NCBI GenBank assembly: GCA_022340865.1
Contig: JAJDNC010000002.1
Coordinates: 1 to 46,906 of the forward strand
Source of the DNA: Gemmatimonadota bacterium
Lineage (GTDB): Bacteria > Gemmatimonadota > Gemmatimonadetes > Longimicrobiales > Gaopeijiaceae
Reading direction: 5' to 3'
Length of the DNA stretch: 46,906 bases
Position 1 is the stretch's first letter, and each line of letters starts with the position of its first letter. The notes under the pieces were generated by a model. That model did no database searches and was not told the origin of the DNA. It was given only the letters and a program-made list of their open reading frames with translations. A program made the translations under genes and the position numbers. Below, in pieces: positions 44,256 to 46,906 of this stretch.

Positions 44256-46766
44256 ATGGCCACAGGTACCCTGGAGCGTGAGCTGCTGCTGCCGGTGACG
44301 GGGATGACGTGCGCGAACTGCGCCGCCACCGTCGAGCGCACGTTGACGAAGACGGAAGGGGTGGCCGAGGCGTCGGTGAACTTCGCCTCGGAGCGGGCAT
44401 CCGTGCGGTTCGACCCGCTGAAGGTTCGCGAGGACCAGCTCCTGGACCGCGTGAAGAGGGCGGGGTACGGCATCGCCACCCAGCGCATCGAGATTCCGGT
44501 GACGGGCATGACGTGTGCGAACTGCGCCGCGACCATCGAGCGCACGCTCCAGTCGCGGGTCCCGGGCGTCGTCTCGGCGTCGGTGAACTTCGCCACCGAG
44601 AAGGCGGTGGCGGAGGTGGTGGCGGGAACGGCCGGATGGACGGAGCTGGCCCGGGCCATCGAGGCCGCGGGGTACGGTGTCGTCGATGCCGCACCCGAGG
44701 AGCTCGAGGACGCCGAAGCGGCGGCTCGTCGGGCCGAGATTCTCGACCAGACCCGCAAGTTCTGGGTGGGCGTCGCCCTGGCGGTGCCCCTCTTCCTGCT
44801 CAGTGTCGGCCGCGGCTTCGGCTTCCTCGGCGCCTGGGCCGACGCCGGCTGGATGAACTGGCTCATGTTCGCCCTGGCCACCCCCGTGCAGTTCTACGTG
44901 GGGTGGGACTATTACCGCGGCGGCTGGAAGTCGCTGAGGAACGGCTCGGCGAACATGGACGTGCTGGTGGCCATGGGCTCGTCCGTAGCCTACGCGTACT
45001 CCGTCGTCGTGATGGTCGCGCTCATGTTCGGCTCGACGGCCGCCGGCCGCCATCTGTACTTCGACACCGCGGCGCTCATCATCACGCTCATCAAGCTGGG
45101 CAAGCTCCTCGAGGCCAAGGCCAAGGGGGAGACCAGCGCGGCCATCAAGGAGCTCATGGGGCTCCGGCCCAAGACGGCCAGGGTCGTACGGGACGGCGCC
45201 GAAACGGACGTGCCCATCGACCAGGTCGTCGTCGACGACACGGTGCTGGTGCGCCCCGGGGAGCGCATCCCCGTGGACGGCGTGGTGGTGGAGGGGCGCT
45301 CGGCGGTGGACGAGAGCATGCTCACCGGCGAGAGCATGCCCGTGGAGAAGGGCCCCGGCGACGAGGTCGTGGGCGCCACCATCAACAAGGAGGGGGCGCT
45401 CCGCTTCCGCGCCACCAAGGTGGGTGCGGAGACGGCGCTGGCCCAGATCGTCCGGCTGGTGCAGGAGGCCCAGGGGAGCAAGGCGCCCATCCAGCGTCTG
45501 GCCGACCAGGTGTCCGCGGTCTTCGTCCCGGTCATCATCGGGCTCGCCCTGGTGACGTTCCTCGTCTGGTGGCTGGGCGTGGGCGCGGGATTCACGCCGG
45601 CGCTCATCCGCCTGGTTGCGGTGCTCGTGATCGCCTGCCCGTGCGCCCTCGGACTGGCCACTCCCACGGCCGTCATGGTGGGCACCGGCAAGGGTGCGAA
45701 GACGGGGATCCTGTTCCGCAGCGCTGCCGCTCTGGAGCGGGCGCACAAGCTCCGCGTGGTGGTGGTGGACAAGACCGGTACGGTGACCAGAGGCGAGCCC
45801 GCGGTGCGCGAGGTTCTCGCCCGCGTTCCCGTGGCGGTGTCCTACGACGCTTCGGCCCATGGAGGTGTGACCGAGGAGGCGGAGGGGTGGCTACTGCGCC
45901 TGGCGGGAGCGGCGGAGCGACGGAGCGAACATCCCCTGGCGGCGGCGGTGGTGCGGGAAGCCGAGGCGAAGGGCATCCCCCTCGCCGAGCCCGACGCGTT
46001 CTCGGCGGTGCCCGGGCGGGGCGTGAGAGCGACCGTCGAAGGACATGAAGTGGTCATCGGCACCCGCCGCCTCCTCGACGAGGAGGGGATCACGCTGAAC
46101 GGCCTCGATGACGAGGCCCGCCGCATGGAGAAGGAGGCCCGCACACCTCTGTGGGTGGCCGTGGACGGCCAGGCGGCGGGCCTCATGGCCGTGGCGGACG
46201 CGGTGAAGGAGGGCTCGAAGGACGCCGTGGCGGCCCTCAGGGCGCGGGGGCTCCGCGTCGTCATGCTCACCGGCGACAACCGGCATACGGCCGAGGCCAT
46301 CGCCCGCGAGGTGGGGATCGACGAGGTGCGTGCGGAGGTCCTTCCCGACCAGAAGGCGGGCGTGGTGAAGGAGCTACAGGAGGGTGGGGAGCTGGTGGCC
46401 ATGGTGGGCGACGGGATCAACGACGCGCCCGCCCTCGTCCAGGCCGACGTGGGCATCGCCATCGGCACCGGCACCGACGTGGCCATGGAAGCCGCGGACG
46501 TGACCCTCATGCGGGGGGACCTGCGCTCCGTGCCCCAGGCCCTGGCGCTGTCGGGGGCCACCATGCGCTCCATCAAGCAGAACCTGTTCTGGGCGTTCTT
46601 CTACAACGTGGCCCTCGTCCCGGTGGCGGCAGGCGTTCTCTATCCCTTCACCTCGCTGCCGATGATGCTCCGAGAGCTCGACCCGATCCTGGCGGCGCTG
46701 GCCATGGCCACCAGCTCCGTGACCGTGGTGGGCAACAGCCTGCGGCTGCGGCGGGTGAAGGTCTGA
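44256..46766 (+). CDS. copA: Copper-exporting P1B-type ATPase CopA
   Basis: This is an 836-aa P1B ATPase that pumps Cu(I) out of the cytoplasm. Two tandem HMA domains carry [15 protein letters not shown] (C19, C22) and [15 protein letters not shown] (C86, C89). The membrane metal site is CPC in [15 protein letters not shown]. The phosphorylation motif is DKTGTVTRG, the nucleotide domain has [12 protein letters not shown], and the hinge is [16 protein letters not shown]. The actuator motif TGES appears in [12 protein letters not shown]. Eight membrane helices are expected. All catalytic residues are intact. The ATG is preceded by GAGGAGAG. It is the last gene of the csoR operon. Confidence 0.96.
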   Translation: MATGTLERELLLPVTGMTCANCAATVERTLTKTEGVAEASVNFASERASVRFDPLKVREDQLLDRVKRAGYGIATQRIEIPVTGMTCANCAATIERTLQSRVPGVVSASVNFATEKAVAEVVAGTAGWTELARAIEAAGYGVVDAAPEELEDAEAAARRAEILDQTRKFWVGVALAVPLFLLSVGRGFGFLGAWADAGWMNWLMFALATPVQFYVGWDYYRGGWKSLRNGSANMDVLVAMGSSVAYAYSVVVMVALMFGSTAAGRHLYFDTAALIITLIKLGKLLEAKAKGETSAAIKELMGLRPKTARVVRDGAETDVPIDQVVVDDTVLVRPGERIPVDGVVVEGRSAVDESMLTGESMPVEKGPGDEVVGATINKEGALRFRATKVGAETALAQIVRLVQEAQGSKAPIQRLADQVSAVFVPVIIGLALVTFLVWWLGVGAGFTPALIRLVAVLVIACPCALGLATPTAVMVGTGKGAKTGILFRSAAALERAHKLRVVVVDKTGTVTRGEPAVREVLARVPVAVSYDASAHGGVTEEAEGWLLRLAGAAERRSEHPLAAAVVREAEAKGIPLAEPDAFSAVPGRGVRATVEGHEVVIGTRRLLDEEGITLNGLDDEARRMEKEARTPLWVAVDGQAAGLMAVADAVKEGSKDAVAALRARGLRVVMLTGDNRHTAEAIAREVGIDEVRAEVLPDQKAGVVKELQEGGELVAMVGDGINDAPALVQADVGIAIGTGTDVAMEAADVTLMRGDLRSVPQALALSGATMRSIKQNLFWAFFYNVALVPVAAGVLYPFTSLPMMLRELDPILAALAMATSSVTVVGNSLRLRRVKV

Positions 46767-46906
46767 AGTCGCTGAAGACGCCCGAGGCCGCTGGAGCCGT
46801 ACGACGTCAAGGTCGTGGGGAGCCGGATCCACATATCGAAGCGCGCCTGAGACCGTCCAGGCTTCCGGCGAGCGGCCCCGAGCCGCCGGCTCAGGATACG
46901 CGGCGG
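46767..46906. other. 3' flank of copA with no recognised gene
   Basis: The last 140 bp after copA contain no supported gene. A GC hairpin, GCGGC-CCCGA-GCCGC (about 46872-46886), with partial outer pairing may end copA transcription. Confidence 0.3.

Overview
This is a 46.9-kb, very GC-rich chromosomal window. The likely source is a Gemmatimonadota-like (or possibly Acidobacteriota-like) aerobic Gram-negative bacterium. The inference rests on an alternative complex III (Act) operon, a classical menaquinone pathway, a duplicated-permease/PadR pair (ADOP type), TolB-like propeller lipoproteins and outer-membrane barrel proteins. No rRNA, tRNA, CRISPR array or autonomous transposase was seen.

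Layout. Positions 1-4.5 kb hold a membrane-anchored sulfotransferase, a DinB-fold protein, a radical SAM/SPASM enzyme with a histidine-rich N-terminus, and an outer-membrane barrel protein. Positions 4.6-12.7 kb hold one tightly packed minus-strand operon, blaI-M56 peptidase-menF-menD-menB-menA-menE, so a BlaI/BlaR-type regulatory pair heads a menaquinone operon. Positions 13-19.7 kb hold two propeller lipoproteins, an ArsC-fold protein without the usual N-terminal cysteine, a PadR-ADOP permease pair and a DUF72 protein. Positions 19.8-24.9 kb hold a periplasmic HtrA protease divergent from a histidine kinase and an NtrC-type sigma-54 activator. Positions 24.9-32.1 kb hold an AIM24 protein, two small membrane coiled-coil paralogues, AsnA, an S9 peptidase, an ECF sigma factor and a secreted protein. 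Positions 32.1-40.7 kb hold the alternative complex III operon (actA, a 70-aa gene, actB, actC, an actD-actE fusion, actF, and an extra cytochrome c). Positions 41-46.8 kb hold a PCYCGC protein, two cytochrome c lipoproteins, a DUF2127 protein and a csoR-copZ-copA copper-efflux operon.

How the genes work together. Menaquinone made by the Men enzymes is the expected substrate of the Act complex, which would pass electrons to c-type cytochromes. The copper genes would protect or serve the copper-dependent end of such a chain.

The two most interesting signals lie at 21.4-23.4 kb. First, htrA has a textbook sigma-54 promoter (TGGCAC-N5-TTGC) with two palindromic boxes 70-105 bp upstream, and the neighbouring kinase/activator pair carries the GAFTGA sigma-54 contact motif. 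Together they suggest a self-contained envelope-stress circuit. Second, a 298-bp element with 30-bp terminal inverted repeats and a CCAG target duplication has landed exactly at the kinase/activator junction. Removing it on paper restores a GTGA stop/start overlap and a GGAGG ribosome-binding site.
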